A stretch of 64,000 nucleotides of DNA from contig CALXCO010000002.1 of the NCBI GenBank assembly GCA_944386805.1, positions 62,001 to 126,000 of the forward strand, given 5' to 3'. Both the position numbers and the translations under genes were made by a program. This stretch comes from an uncultured Clostridia bacterium (GTDB lineage Bacteria; Bacillota; Clostridia; Oscillospirales; Ruminococcaceae). This document shows, one piece after another, positions 27,000 to 35,534 of this stretch. The first letter of the stretch is position 1. The number at the start of each line of letters is the position of its first letter. The notes under the pieces were generated by a model. The model saw only the letters and a list, made by a program, of their open reading frames with translations, had not been told where the DNA came from and searched no databases.

Positions 27000-27839
27000 T
27001 TACCGTATAATCTTCTGTTTACCGGCTTTCTTTTCAGGCAGTGCCGGTTTTTCCTGAGAACCGATATCGGTGAAGATCGGTTCATCGTCGTCCTCATCCT
27101 CGTCATCGTCATATTCGTCGTCATCCTCGCCCCGTTCAGCGCGCATCTGCCGCTCATGGGGTTCAATGATATACTTGACAATATAAGGATAAGAGTTAAA
27201 CGTGGTGATAAACCACATGGTAGAAAATCCAAGTAGAATAAAAAACAACAGCCAGGGCCAGAACCAAAGAATCGGGATGATCAGCAAAATCACCCAGAAT
27301 GCGCTGATGAAATTGGTCTTGATGCCCAGGAAAGAAAAGATAAAGCTGTTTTTCAGGATATGCTTAATCGGGAGTTCAACCGTGACCGTCATCAGGTAGG
27401 TATAAAACCGCATGAACATCAGCAGCACTTCGACGCCGATACAGACACCCAGCGGAATCGCCATCGCGATCGACAGTCCCTGATTCGCAATATACCACAA
27501 CAGCGCAATCCCAACAATACCGCTGGAGACGATATCCAGTATTCCCAGCACAAATCCCTGCTTGAAATTGGATTTAAAGGCGTCAAAGAAGTCAGACACC
27601 ATAAAGACCGGTTTTTCATTGGCAAAGTTGCGCAGGATGTACACCAGTCCGCAGGTTGCCGGTCCAATCGTGACCACCGGGATACAGCAGAGCAGATACA
27701 AAAGATTAAGCTCTACCAGTTTCCAGAATTTGCGTCCAAACAGTTCGAAGAAATAGAAAAAACGTTTTTTCTTCGGAGCGTTCTTATCGACGCCGGGGCC
27801 GGGTTTGCTGTAGTTAAACAGTCCACCAAATAACGACAT
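27000..27839 (-). CDS. YesL-like (DUF624) membrane protein
   Basis: A 279-residue protein with four to six membrane segments. The stretch KLVELNLLYLLCCIPVVTIG followed by GLVYILRNFANEK is the hallmark of the YesL/DUF624 family, often linked to carbohydrate uptake but of unknown activity. The C-terminal 60 residues are unusual: a run of Asp and Glu (DDDEYDDDEDEDDDE) and a Lys-rich end. The gene stands alone, with its own promoter at 27966-27994 and a terminator. A sugar-uptake partner is not visible nearby. Confidence 0.85.
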   Translation of the reverse strand: MSLFGGLFNYSKPGPGVDKNAPKKKRFFYFFELFGRKFWKLVELNLLYLLCCIPVVTIGPATCGLVYILRNFANEKPVFMVSDFFDAFKSNFKQGFVLGILDIVSSGIVGIALLWYIANQGLSIAMAIPLGVCIGVEVLLMFMRFYTYLMTVTVELPIKHILKNSFIFSFLGIKTNFISAFWVILLIIPILWFWPWLLFFILLGFSTMWFITTFNSYPYIVKYIIEPHERQMRAERGEDDDEYDDDEDEDDDEPIFTDIGSQEKPALPEKKAGKQKIIR

Positions 27840-27861
27840 AGATCTTGATCGTTCCTTTCAG

Positions 27862-27883
27862 CTGCCGTATTTGAATACGGCAG
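27862..27883 (-). other. Leader hairpin before the YesL-like gene
   Basis: CTGCCGTAT and ATACGGCAG form a perfect 9-base stem with a 4-base loop, ending just before the GAAAGGA ribosome binding site. It has no U-run, so it is not a terminator; it could affect translation or mRNA stability. Confidence 0.5.
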
Positions 27884-27965
27884 TACGCCTTTGCATACAC
27901 CTGTCCTTCAAAATTACAGGGCGAATGTCACAAAAGGCATCTTTTTATAGATTTTGAACATATCT

Positions 27966-27994
27966 ATTATGACGGAAAACCGGCAATTTGTCAA
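27966..27994 (-). promoter_or_regulatory. Promoter of the YesL-like gene
   Basis: On the minus strand TTGACA (27989-27994) and CATAAT (27966-27971) are 17 bases apart, leaving a leader of about 120 bases. Confidence 0.8.
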
Positions 27995-28067
27995 GTACGT
28001 TCCCTATACGATTCTATAAACGATTCGTAAATTTACAGCAAAATCTGCCCGGTTTTTTCTTTTTTGG

Positions 28068-31000
28068 TCAGGGCAGCTCCAGATAGCTTCCCAACCGCGT
28101 CGAATACAGACAGCTTCCGCCAAATACAAATCCCATCCGTCGGAACACCGGCTGACGCAGGATTGCCCGTTTATACAGCCTCAGCTGTTCACTGTACCGT
28201 TTTTCCAGCTGCCTTAATGAAGAAACCCGGTCGGTCTTATAATCCACCAGATACAGACTGCCATCTTCTACAAAGATACAGTCCGCGATACCCTGCAACA
28301 GAACCGGTGCAGTTCCTCCCTCCGGAAAACCTGCCTCAACTGCCGGGATGGTGTCAAAGAATTTGTATTCCCGCCACATCCTTTCGGCCCGCAGCATCCG
28401 TTCCATCAGAGGTGACCGGAAAAAGGCGGCAAATTCCTGCCGATCGATTGTCTTTGCCTCTTTGGGTGTCAGATATTCCTCTCTGACCAGCCGTGCAAGC
28501 TCTCCATCCGGGTCCACTGCACCTGCCGCGTAATCCGCGAACTGCAAGGCACGGTGAAAGATCGTCCCCTGCTGGGCAGGAGTAAATTCGGTATCGGTCC
28601 TTCCCGGCTCTGCCTGCCGCTTTTCCAGCAGCAGCTCATCGCCGCCGCACTCCTCCGACAGTTTACTGTCTCCACCTGTCAGAAACCGGGGAGCCGACAG
28701 GGTAATTTTCCGGGTTGGGTGGGTGATACGGGTAACCGAAACTTTTGCAGGAATCCGGGTGAGGGATTCGAAAGGATACTGCCAGTCAAACCGTTTGTTC
28801 AGTATTTCCTCCGTTTCTTCCTCTTCATCCAGCCGGTTTACTCCGGTATCCGGTTCTTCCTGCTGGGAACTGAGCACCGGCTGCGGACGCACAACCCGCA
28901 GGTCAAATTCCATTCCAATCATTCCCGGCTGTTCTATCGCGTAATCATCCCGGACCTGCCGCATCGCCGGATGGCGCAGCAAAGCGGCCAGAATCCAGTC
29001 GCTGTACCGCTGACAGCGAGCGGAAGCAACCTCCGAAATTTTCTGACCATCCCCACCGGTATACATTCCGGCCGCACGGTTCAGAGCAGCTCCGAGATTT
29101 TTCTCAGATACGCAGAGAATCAGCCGTTCTTTTGCTCTTGTCAATGCAACATACAATAGCCGCATCTCTTCCGACACAAGGTCCGCCTTCTGACGGGCCG
29201 CAATTGCGGCATACGGGAGCGTCGGATATTTTTGCAGTTTTTCCCGCTCGACCCGGCGAAGCCCAAATCCCATCTCCGGATGAAATAAGGTCATTCCGGT
29301 CAGTTCCCGCACGTTAAACCGTCTGGAACAGGCGGCCAATGCGACAATCGGGAATTCCAATCCTTTGGAACGGTGAATCGTCATAATCCGTACCGCATGG
29401 TCTGCCTCACTGAGCGGAACAGCCGCCTTAAAGTCAGTATTTTCTTCGGCGAGCGCATTGAGGTAAGAAACAAACCCTGCCAGCTCACTGTTGCCGCCAG
29501 ATTCATAATCTGCGGCATACTTGAGCAGCAATCGCAGGTTGGCTTCTCTTGCACCGCCGCCGGTTGTACGGGAAAGTACCTCGATAAAATCGGTCTGGTC
29601 GTAGATATATTGAATCAGCGTACTGATTCTGCTGACTGCGCTTTTTCTGCGCAGTCGTGCAAGTAATCCGACAAACTGCCGGGCCTTTTCCGCATGGGAT
29701 GTGTCGCCATCTGCCTCCCGCAGCAATGCGCGGTAAAGGCTGCCTTCCCGTGCATCCAACGCCAGCCGTGCCAGATCATCACAGTCAAACGAAAATACCG
29801 GCGAAAGCAGCACAGCCGCAAGTGAGACATCCCTTGCCGGGTTATCCAGCACCTGCAACAGCGAAACCATCAGCGAAACTTCCCTTGAATCAAAATACCC
29901 GGATGCAGTGCAGAGCTGTGCTTCCACGCCCACTTTTCGCAGTGCTTCTGCGTACAGCTGGTCCAGTCCACGCACACTCCGCATCAGGACAACAAAGTCC
30001 CCTCCTCTGCATGCGCGCAGCTCACCTGTTTCTTTATCATAGACCTGTTCGCCTGCGTCCAGCATCCGTTTGATTTCATCCGCAAGTGCCGCCGCCTCAT
30101 TCAGATAAAGCAGCACATTGCCTTCTTCGCCGTCCTCTCCTTCGGCGGGAAGCTCGGCGCCATCCAACAATTGCAGTGTGATTTCGGTTTCACCTTCCGG
30201 CAACAGCGGGTAATATTCAGCTCCGCAGTAGAGCGCTTCATCGGCATCATAGTCGACATCGCCGACCGCACGGGACATCACGCATCCAAACACCGCATTG
30301 ACCGCCTGGGTGACCGCAAGGCGGGAACGAAAGTTGCGGGAAAGGACAGCCAAAGCCGGAAAGTGTTCGCCATCATATGGAAAATACGCGTCTTTTTTCT
30401 CGATAAATACAGCAGGGTTTGCGCTTCGGAAACGGTAAATACTCTGTTTCAGGTCACCGACATAAAACAGGTTCTCGCCATTTTTGCTGATGCACCGGAA
30501 AATCATATCCTGCAGCCGGTTGGTGTCCTGATATTCATCCAGCATGATTTCTTCGAACTGTTCGGAAAGTTCCTTGCCCAGTTCAGTCGGCGTTCCATCA
30601 GGATTGGCGACCAGCCGCAGAGCAAATGCCGCAAAGTCGTTAAAATCCGCGACGCCGGTCGTCTCCTTGGCAGCCGCCATCCGACGGGAAAACTCCTGCA
30701 CCAGTCCAAAAAAGCAGCGAATCACCGGATATTCTGCCTGCAAATCCTCTTTATACTGACCGCTGGTACAAACCAGCAGCCCAGCAATCTGTCCACATAG
30801 CTCCTTTACCGCGTCACGGGATGTTTTGACAACCGTTTTCACGGTATCCGATGCAGTTTTCAAAAAGGTGAGCCGGTGTCCGGCAAATATTCCGCCGGCC
30901 AGTCCTGCCACCCGGTCCCAGCCATCGTCGGTATCTGCCTGTACGACCCACTTTGCTAGTCCCCGTACACCGCCCAGCTCCTGCTGCAAGGTTGCCAGTC

Positions 31001-31751
31001 CCTTGTCGCCAATATTTTTATCCTGAGCACTGCCCGCCGCGATCACAGCCTTTTCCATCAGCCGGACAGCATCCTTTGCCAGACCTTCTGCTCTTGCCAG
31101 CAGGTCTTTACCCCATTCGGTACACCCCGGAGCAGTCTGAGCATCCGCATACAGCGCAAGCTGATGATCCAGCCACTGTTCAGGAAACGGCAGCGAACGC
31201 AGTTTGCCGTACAGCGACAGGATTTCCTCCGACAGTGCCCGGTCGTTATCTGTTCCGAAATACCCGGTCAACCGGACAAAGTCCTCATTTTCCCCACCCC
31301 TTGCCATCAGATACTGTTCTTCCAGCAATGCACGCAATGTATCCGACGTCATCCGGGTCAGCATCGCCTCATCTACTCCGCGCAGGTTGGGCGAAAGTCC
31401 CAGCTGGGGCGCATGTTCCCGGACAAGCGAATGGAAAAAGGAGTCCATCGTACAGATTTTGGCCTGTCCGAGCAGCATCATCTGACGCTGTAAAAAGGTA
31501 TCGCCGGGATTTTCCGCCAGTGCCTGCCGCAGACGTGTACGGATTCTAGTCCGCATTTCGGCTGCCGCCGCACGGGTAAAGGTGACCACCAGAAACCGGT
31601 CAGCCGGTACCGGATGTTCCCGGTCGAGGATACGGGAGGTAATCCGTTCAGTCAGTACCGCGGTTTTTCCGCTGCCAGCCGCGGCTGACACCAACAGTCC
31701 GCCTCCTCTGGCCTCAATTGCAGTCTGCTGCTGGGGTGTCCATTTTGGCAT
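28068..31751 (-). CDS. addA: ATP-dependent helicase/nuclease subunit A (AddA)
   Basis: A 1227-residue UvrD-like helicase with a C-terminal RecB-type nuclease, acting in double-strand break repair. Walker A is SAAAGSGKTAVLTERI near residue 25, Walker B is MLDEYQDTN, motif III-IV region is GDLKQSIYRFRSA, and VRIMTIHRSKGLEFPIV plus RLLYVALTRAKERL are the later helicase motifs. The nuclease motif is LYLVDYKTDRV. AddA works with AddB, whose gene usually lies directly upstream; here an ArsC/Spx-like gene is there instead. Confidence 0.96.
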   Translation of the reverse strand: MPKWTPQQQTAIEARGGGLLVSAAAGSGKTAVLTERITSRILDREHPVPADRFLVVTFTRAAAAEMRTRIRTRLRQALAENPGDTFLQRQMMLLGQAKICTMDSFFHSLVREHAPQLGLSPNLRGVDEAMLTRMTSDTLRALLEEQYLMARGGENEDFVRLTGYFGTDNDRALSEEILSLYGKLRSLPFPEQWLDHQLALYADAQTAPGCTEWGKDLLARAEGLAKDAVRLMEKAVIAAGSAQDKNIGDKGLATLQQELGGVRGLAKWVVQADTDDGWDRVAGLAGGIFAGHRLTFLKTASDTVKTVVKTSRDAVKELCGQIAGLLVCTSGQYKEDLQAEYPVIRCFFGLVQEFSRRMAAAKETTGVADFNDFAAFALRLVANPDGTPTELGKELSEQFEEIMLDEYQDTNRLQDMIFRCISKNGENLFYVGDLKQSIYRFRSANPAVFIEKKDAYFPYDGEHFPALAVLSRNFRSRLAVTQAVNAVFGCVMSRAVGDVDYDADEALYCGAEYYPLLPEGETEITLQLLDGAELPAEGEDGEEGNVLLYLNEAAALADEIKRMLDAGEQVYDKETGELRACRGGDFVVLMRSVRGLDQLYAEALRKVGVEAQLCTASGYFDSREVSLMVSLLQVLDNPARDVSLAAVLLSPVFSFDCDDLARLALDAREGSLYRALLREADGDTSHAEKARQFVGLLARLRRKSAVSRISTLIQYIYDQTDFIEVLSRTTGGGAREANLRLLLKYAADYESGGNSELAGFVSYLNALAEENTDFKAAVPLSEADHAVRIMTIHRSKGLEFPIVALAACSRRFNVRELTGMTLFHPEMGFGLRRVEREKLQKYPTLPYAAIAARQKADLVSEEMRLLYVALTRAKERLILCVSEKNLGAALNRAAGMYTGGDGQKISEVASARCQRYSDWILAALLRHPAMRQVRDDYAIEQPGMIGMEFDLRVVRPQPVLSSQQEEPDTGVNRLDEEEETEEILNKRFDWQYPFESLTRIPAKVSVTRITHPTRKITLSAPRFLTGGDSKLSEECGGDELLLEKRQAEPGRTDTEFTPAQQGTIFHRALQFADYAAGAVDPDGELARLVREEYLTPKEAKTIDRQEFAAFFRSPLMERMLRAERMWREYKFFDTIPAVEAGFPEGGTAPVLLQGIADCIFVEDGSLYLVDYKTDRVSSLRQLEKRYSEQLRLYKRAILRQPVFRRMGFVFGGSCLYSTRLGSYLELP

Positions 31752-31787
31752 ATTCCGACTTCCTTTCGTTTGATTTTAAATGGGCAG

Positions 31788-32129
31788 TTATTTCCATTCC
31801 TTCCAGACTTCCGGACAATAACCAGCTGTCGCCTGACGGCCATTGCGGACAATCGGGTCAATGAGCAGCTGCTGGTTCTCCAGAAGCTTGTCAAACTGCT
31901 GCTGCGGGATGAGTGCACGTATCAAGGCAAGCGTCTGCTGGTCCTTACACTGGTCATTGAGCAGAGCGTCCAGCGAACCGACTGCCTGCATGACACTGGT
32001 CAGTTCTCCTTTGCTCATGCTTTTTTCTTTGCGGTCGATAAACTGGTAAGGAATCTTGCGTTCTTTAAAGTACCGCTCTGCCTTTTTGGTATCAAAGCTT
32101 TTGCGTGTTCCAAAGATCTGGATATTCAT
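31788..32129 (-). CDS. ArsC/Spx-fold protein lacking the catalytic cysteine
   Basis: A 113-residue protein of the arsenate reductase/Spx family. MNIQIFGTRKSFDTKKAERYFKER-like residues match the family start, but the position of the redox Cys (GTxKCxxTxKA) is Ser11, so it is unlikely to be an active reductase. The fold continues with IPYQFIDRKEKSMSKGEL and DPIVRNGRQATAGYCPEVW. It may be a regulator or a redox-inactive relative. It lies between the AI-2E gene and addA, with AAGGAG upstream. Confidence 0.85.
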   Translation of the reverse strand: MNIQIFGTRKSFDTKKAERYFKERKIPYQFIDRKEKSMSKGELTSVMQAVGSLDALLNDQCKDQQTLALIRALIPQQQFDKLLENQQLLIDPIVRNGRQATAGYCPEVWKEWK

Positions 32130-32160
32130 TTATTTTCTCCTTTTCTGACGGTTATCAAAA

Positions 32161-32189
32161 AGCGGAGCAGCCTCCAAAACCGCCCCGCT
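32161..32189 (-). terminator. Imperfect terminator between AI-2E and ArsC-like genes
   Basis: AGCGG and CCGCT close an interrupted GC-rich stem; on the minus strand it is followed by TTTTTGATAACC. It lies seven bases after the AI-2E stop codon. Only about 30 bases remain before the next start, too few for a promoter. Confidence 0.6.
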
Positions 32190-32195
32190 CAAAAT

Positions 32196-33371
32196 TCATT
32201 CTGTCACCTGCTGCGGTACGTTTTCCGCCTCCGTATCTTCTGACGCCAGTGTCTGTTCGATACCAGCCGCCTCCCTGTTTTTCAGGTCGGTCCGAATCAG
32301 GCGATAGACGGCCGCTGCAACCGGCACACCGAGCAGCATTCCGCCAATTCCCAGAATACCGCCGCCGACCGTTACTGCGGACAATACCCACAGCCCAGGC
32401 AGGCCAATCGACGTACCGACCACTCTGGGGTAAATCAGGTTGCCTTCCAGCTGCTGAAGAATCACGAGGTACACCAGAAACAGAACTGCCTTTGCCGGTG
32501 AAACAGTGAAAATCAGCAAAAATCCAACCGCACCGCCGATATACGCGCCAGCGACCGGAATCAGTGCCGAAAATCCAATCACCGCACCGATCATCGTTGC
32601 ATACGGGAACTGGAACAGGAGCATTCCCAATGTACACAAAGCTCCCAGAATCACGGCTTCGGTGCACTGACCGACAATATACCGGTGGAAGCAATCGTCC
32701 AGAACGGTAAACAGATAATGAACCTTCTGATTCCAGCGAGGACGAATATACTGATTCATCAATCGGTTGAGCTGGTTTCTCAGCCGGTCCTTTCCCATCA
32801 GCAGGTAAATCGAAAAGATCAATCCAATAATCAGATTCATCGTACCTGATACAACCGATGTCAGCATCCCGGCTGCAATACTAAAAGTACCACCAACGCC
32901 CTGATACAGCAGGTTGAGCAGTTTGGTCACAGCCTCTTTCCAGTTGACATCATCCAAAAAGCTTTCCAGCGTTTCCGGCAGAATATTGACCTGGGACAAC
33001 AGGTCGACCAGATAATTCAATACGCCGGGCACCTCTGCGAGCAGCAGCCGGATACATGCCACCACTTCCGGCACAACCAGCCGCACCAAAAACGCCAGAA
33101 TCGCCACCAAGGTCAAAAATGCTCCAATCATACAGACCGGACGCCGACTTTTCTTCAAAACAGGCTGAGAACTTGCGGGAAAATAATGTCTTTCATAAAA
33201 CGACATCAGGATATTGATAATGTAGGCGATCACGCATCCCGTCAGCAGCGGTGCGGCAGCGCCAACTCCCAATTGCAGCAATCCGGTAAAGGACTCCCAG
33301 TAATGAATACACAGGAACAGCAAAAATACACTGATTCCAACCCTCAGACAGCTTTTCCATTCAATTTGCAT
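32196..33371 (-). CDS. AI-2E family transporter
   Basis: A 391-residue protein with about seven or eight membrane helices. The C-terminal half shows the family pattern: FPYATMIGAVIGFSALIPVAGAYIGGAVGFLL, then NLIYPRVVGTSIGLPGLWVL. Family members include the AI-2 exporter TqsA but also Na+/H+ antiporters and metabolite exporters; the substrate cannot be read from sequence. It has a promoter at 33510-33538 and a leader containing a terminator-like hairpin. Confidence 0.9.
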   Translation of the reverse strand: MQIEWKSCLRVGISVFLLFLCIHYWESFTGLLQLGVGAAAPLLTGCVIAYIINILMSFYERHYFPASSQPVLKKSRRPVCMIGAFLTLVAILAFLVRLVVPEVVACIRLLLAEVPGVLNYLVDLLSQVNILPETLESFLDDVNWKEAVTKLLNLLYQGVGGTFSIAAGMLTSVVSGTMNLIIGLIFSIYLLMGKDRLRNQLNRLMNQYIRPRWNQKVHYLFTVLDDCFHRYIVGQCTEAVILGALCTLGMLLFQFPYATMIGAVIGFSALIPVAGAYIGGAVGFLLIFTVSPAKAVLFLVYLVILQQLEGNLIYPRVVGTSIGLPGLWVLSAVTVGGGILGIGGMLLGVPVAAAVYRLIRTDLKNREAAGIEQTLASEDTEAENVPQQVTE

Positions 33372-33428
33372 ATCATGCTCCCTCTTTCCGCAGCCAGTTT
33401 CCCATCGATGAACGCCCCAAATAAAAAA

Positions 33429-33442
33429 GCCTTGCAGCAGGC
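33429..33442 (-). terminator. Terminator-like hairpin in the AI-2E leader
   Basis: On the minus strand GCCT and AGGC close a short stem followed by TTTTTTATTT. It lies between the promoter and the AI-2E start. CAGCAG about 60 bases upstream could pair with CTGCTG of the stem, a possible anti-terminator. The stem is only four to six base pairs, so the call is tentative. Confidence 0.45.
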
Positions 33443-33509
33443 ATCTGAATCAACCGCCCGACTACAAAGCCCATCTGTCGCTGCTGTAATATTCCGGTTA
33501 TTTAAGCGT

Positions 33510-33538
33510 ATTATATCCCGTATTGTCCCAAAAAGCAA
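33510..33538 (-). promoter_or_regulatory. Promoter of the AI-2E/ArsC-like/addA unit
   Basis: On the minus strand TTGCTT (33533-33538) and TATAAT (33510-33515) are 17 bases apart. The leader to the AI-2E ATG is about 130 bases and contains no reading frame I would support. Confidence 0.7.
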
Positions 33539-33576
33539 GGCCAGTCGGGATTTATTAAGGAATCCATAACAAAACA

Positions 33577-33608
33577 GTCCCGCCCTTTCCAAAACGAAAG
33601 GACGGGAC
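33577..33608 (-). terminator. Terminator after fba
   Basis: GTCCCG-C-CCTTTC pairs with GAAAGG-A-CGGGAC, a 12-base stem with one mismatch, followed on the minus strand by TGTTTTGTTATGG. Confidence 0.85.
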
Positions 33609-33647
33609 CATTTACAGAATCGTCAGAAAATTCAGTTCAGGCAGCGA

Positions 33648-34511
33648 TTAAGCTTTGCCAACAGAACCAAACAGTTCCATTTTCTCTTTGACTTTAGCCT
33701 TGATTGCTTCAGCACCGGGAGCCAGCAGCTTACGGGGGTCAAAGCCCTTGCCCTGTTTATCCTTGCCTGCTTCAATGTATTTGCGGGTAGCCTCAGCAAA
33801 TACCAGCTGGCATTCGGTGTTGACGTTGATCTTAGCAACGCCCAGAGAGATAGCCTTGGTAATCTGATCGTCCGGGATACCGGTGCCGCCATGCAGAACC
33901 AGAGGCATATCGCCGACAGCTTCTTTGACAGCAGCCAGAGTCTCAAAGGACAGGCCTTCCCAGTTTGCGGGATATACGCCATGGATGTTGCCGATACCAG
34001 CAGCCAGAATGTCAACGCCCAGGTCAGCAATCATCTTGCATTCCTTAGGATCTGCGCATTCGCCTCTGCCGATAACGCCGTCTTCTTCGCCGCCGATAGC
34101 GCCGACCTCAGCCTCAACAGAGATGCCCTTGGAATGAGCCAGAGCAACCAGTTCTTTGGTCTTTTCGATGTTTTCTTCGATCGGATAATGAGAGCCGTCG
34201 AACATGATGGAAGAGAAGCCAGCTGCGATGCACTTCTTAGCACCCTCGTAGGAGCCGTGGTCGAGGTGCAGAGCGACCGGAACAGTGATGCCCAGTTCGT
34301 TGATCATGCCGTTGACCATGCCAACGATGGTGGTGTAGCCGCACATATACTTGCCAGCACCCTCGGAAACGCCGAGGATTACGGGAGACTGCAGCTCCTG
34401 AGCGGTAAGCAGGATAGATTTGGTCCATTCAAGGTTGTTGATGTTGAACTGGCCGACTGCGTAATGGCCGTCGCGAGCCTTCTTCATCATTTCTGTTGCA
34501 GAAACTAACAT
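33648..34511 (-). CDS. fba: Class II fructose-bisphosphate aldolase
   Basis: A 287-residue zinc-dependent aldolase of glycolysis. Key parts are VALHLDHGSYEGAKKCIAAG (zinc His), IMFDGSHYPIEENIEKTKE, EAEVGAIGGEEDGV, GNIHGVYP and VLHGGTGIPDDQITKAISLG. The ATG at 34511 has GGAGGT seven bases upstream; the longer frame runs through the promoter. Single-gene unit with a near-consensus promoter. GatY-type tagatose-bisphosphate aldolases are close relatives, but the isolated context favours fba. Confidence 0.95.
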   Translation of the reverse strand: MLVSATEMMKKARDGHYAVGQFNINNLEWTKSILLTAQELQSPVILGVSEGAGKYMCGYTTIVGMVNGMINELGITVPVALHLDHGSYEGAKKCIAAGFSSIMFDGSHYPIEENIEKTKELVALAHSKGISVEAEVGAIGGEEDGVIGRGECADPKECKMIADLGVDILAAGIGNIHGVYPANWEGLSFETLAAVKEAVGDMPLVLHGGTGIPDDQITKAISLGVAKINVNTECQLVFAEATRKYIEAGKDKQGKGFDPRKLLAPGAEAIKAKVKEKMELFGSVGKA

Positions 34512-34581
34512 TGGAATAACCTCCATAATTTTATTGCTGCCCGTATGCGAGCGGCTGTCCGGCAATGCCGATTTCATTTTT

Positions 34582-34610
34582 ATTATATCGTATACCGGGA
34601 AAAAAATCAA
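34582..34610 (-). promoter_or_regulatory. Promoter of fba
   Basis: On the minus strand TTGATT (34605-34610) and a perfect TATAAT (34582-34587) are 17 bases apart; divergent from the vanW-like promoter about 30 bases away. Confidence 0.85.
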
Positions 34611-34635
34611 GTGATTTATCCGACAGCAGCAGTGA

Positions 34636-34664
34636 TTGCGGACAGATTTCTTTTGCAGTATAAT
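34636..34664 (+). promoter_or_regulatory. Promoter of the vanW-like gene
   Basis: TTGCGG (34636-34641) and TATAAT (34659-34664) are 17 bases apart, 28 bases before the start codon. It is divergent from the fba promoter, so one short region serves both genes. Confidence 0.75.
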
Positions 34665-34691
34665 AATTTTACCAGAACAGGAGGCGTCCAG

Positions 34692-35534
34692 ATGAGCAGA
34701 AAACTTTTTTGTCAGATTTCACCGTTTACCTACCGGATATCCACCCGAAAATGTCAGATGCTGCGCAACCTTTCCGACTGGTTCGCACAGCTGCACGGTC
34801 TGCATTTTGCGGCTGTCCGGGACATCGACCCGCTGCCTGTCCGAATCTATCAGCACCAGTCACTGATCCGGCGCAAACTGGGCCAGGTTGACATGACCCT
34901 TCAGGAAAACAAAGCGGTCAATCTGTCGCTTGCCGCTCCTCTGGTCAACGGGATTCTGATTCGACCCGGTGAAACCTTTTCATTCTGGCGGCTGGTCGGA
35001 GATACCACCGAGGAAAAAGGCTATAAAACTGGGCTTACGATTGCTGGGAATGCACCTTCCAAAGGTCCCGGCGGCGGGATGTGCCAGTTCACCAACCTGA
35101 TTCACTGGATGATTCTGCATTCCCCGCTGACGATTGTCGAACACCATCATCATGACGGGCTGGACCTGTTTCCCGATTTTGGGAGACAGATACCATTCGG
35201 CACCGGTACTTCCATCCTGTATAACTACAAAGACTACCGGTTCCGGAATGATACCCCACTGACCTATCAGCTGCTGGTTCATACCGGCGAAAAATATCTT
35301 TCAGGCGAACTGCGTGCCTCTGCTCCACAGCCTTACCGGTATCATATCTATACCGAAAACGAATACTTTTCCCGTGAAGACGGTGTCGTCTACCGCAACG
35401 GAACCGTTCTGCGGGATACCATCGACCCGGTCACCGGCAACCATATCAAACGGGAAACCATCCGGGTCAACCATGCCCGTGTCCTGTACAATACGGACCA
35501 TCTGACAATTATCGAAGGCACTCACTCCTGCTGA
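34692..35534 (+). CDS. VanW family protein
   Basis: A 280-residue protein. The VanW domain includes NGILIRPGETFSFWRLVGDT, YKTGLTIAGNAPSKGPGGGM-type residues with CQFTNLIHWMILH, and HHHHDGLDLFPDFGRQIPFG. VanW was named from vancomycin resistance clusters but its role is unknown, and no other van genes are here. There is no signal peptide or membrane segment. The ATG at 34692 has AGGAGG seven bases upstream. Its 3' end overlaps the convergent acetyltransferase gene by 13 bases. Confidence 0.92.
   Translation: MSRKLFCQISPFTYRISTRKCQMLRNLSDWFAQLHGLHFAAVRDIDPLPVRIYQHQSLIRRKLGQVDMTLQENKAVNLSLAAPLVNGILIRPGETFSFWRLVGDTTEEKGYKTGLTIAGNAPSKGPGGGMCQFTNLIHWMILHSPLTIVEHHHHDGLDLFPDFGRQIPFGTGTSILYNYKDYRFRNDTPLTYQLLVHTGEKYLSGELRASAPQPYRYHIYTENEYFSREDGVVYRNGTVLRDTIDPVTGNHIKRETIRVNHARVLYNTDHLTIIEGTHSC

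Noticed and set aside
32196..33371. AI-2 export partner for luxS
   Set aside because: The family name is misleading: most members are ion or metabolite transporters, and the two genes are 8 kb apart in separate units.
33344..33592. An 82-residue open frame on the minus strand upstream of AI-2E
   Set aside because: It overlaps the promoter and terminator-like hairpin of the AI-2E leader and has no ribosome binding site; treated as untranslated leader.
34692..35534. A vancomycin resistance cluster
   Set aside because: Only a VanW-family gene is present; no vanH, vanA/B, vanX, vanS or vanR is nearby.
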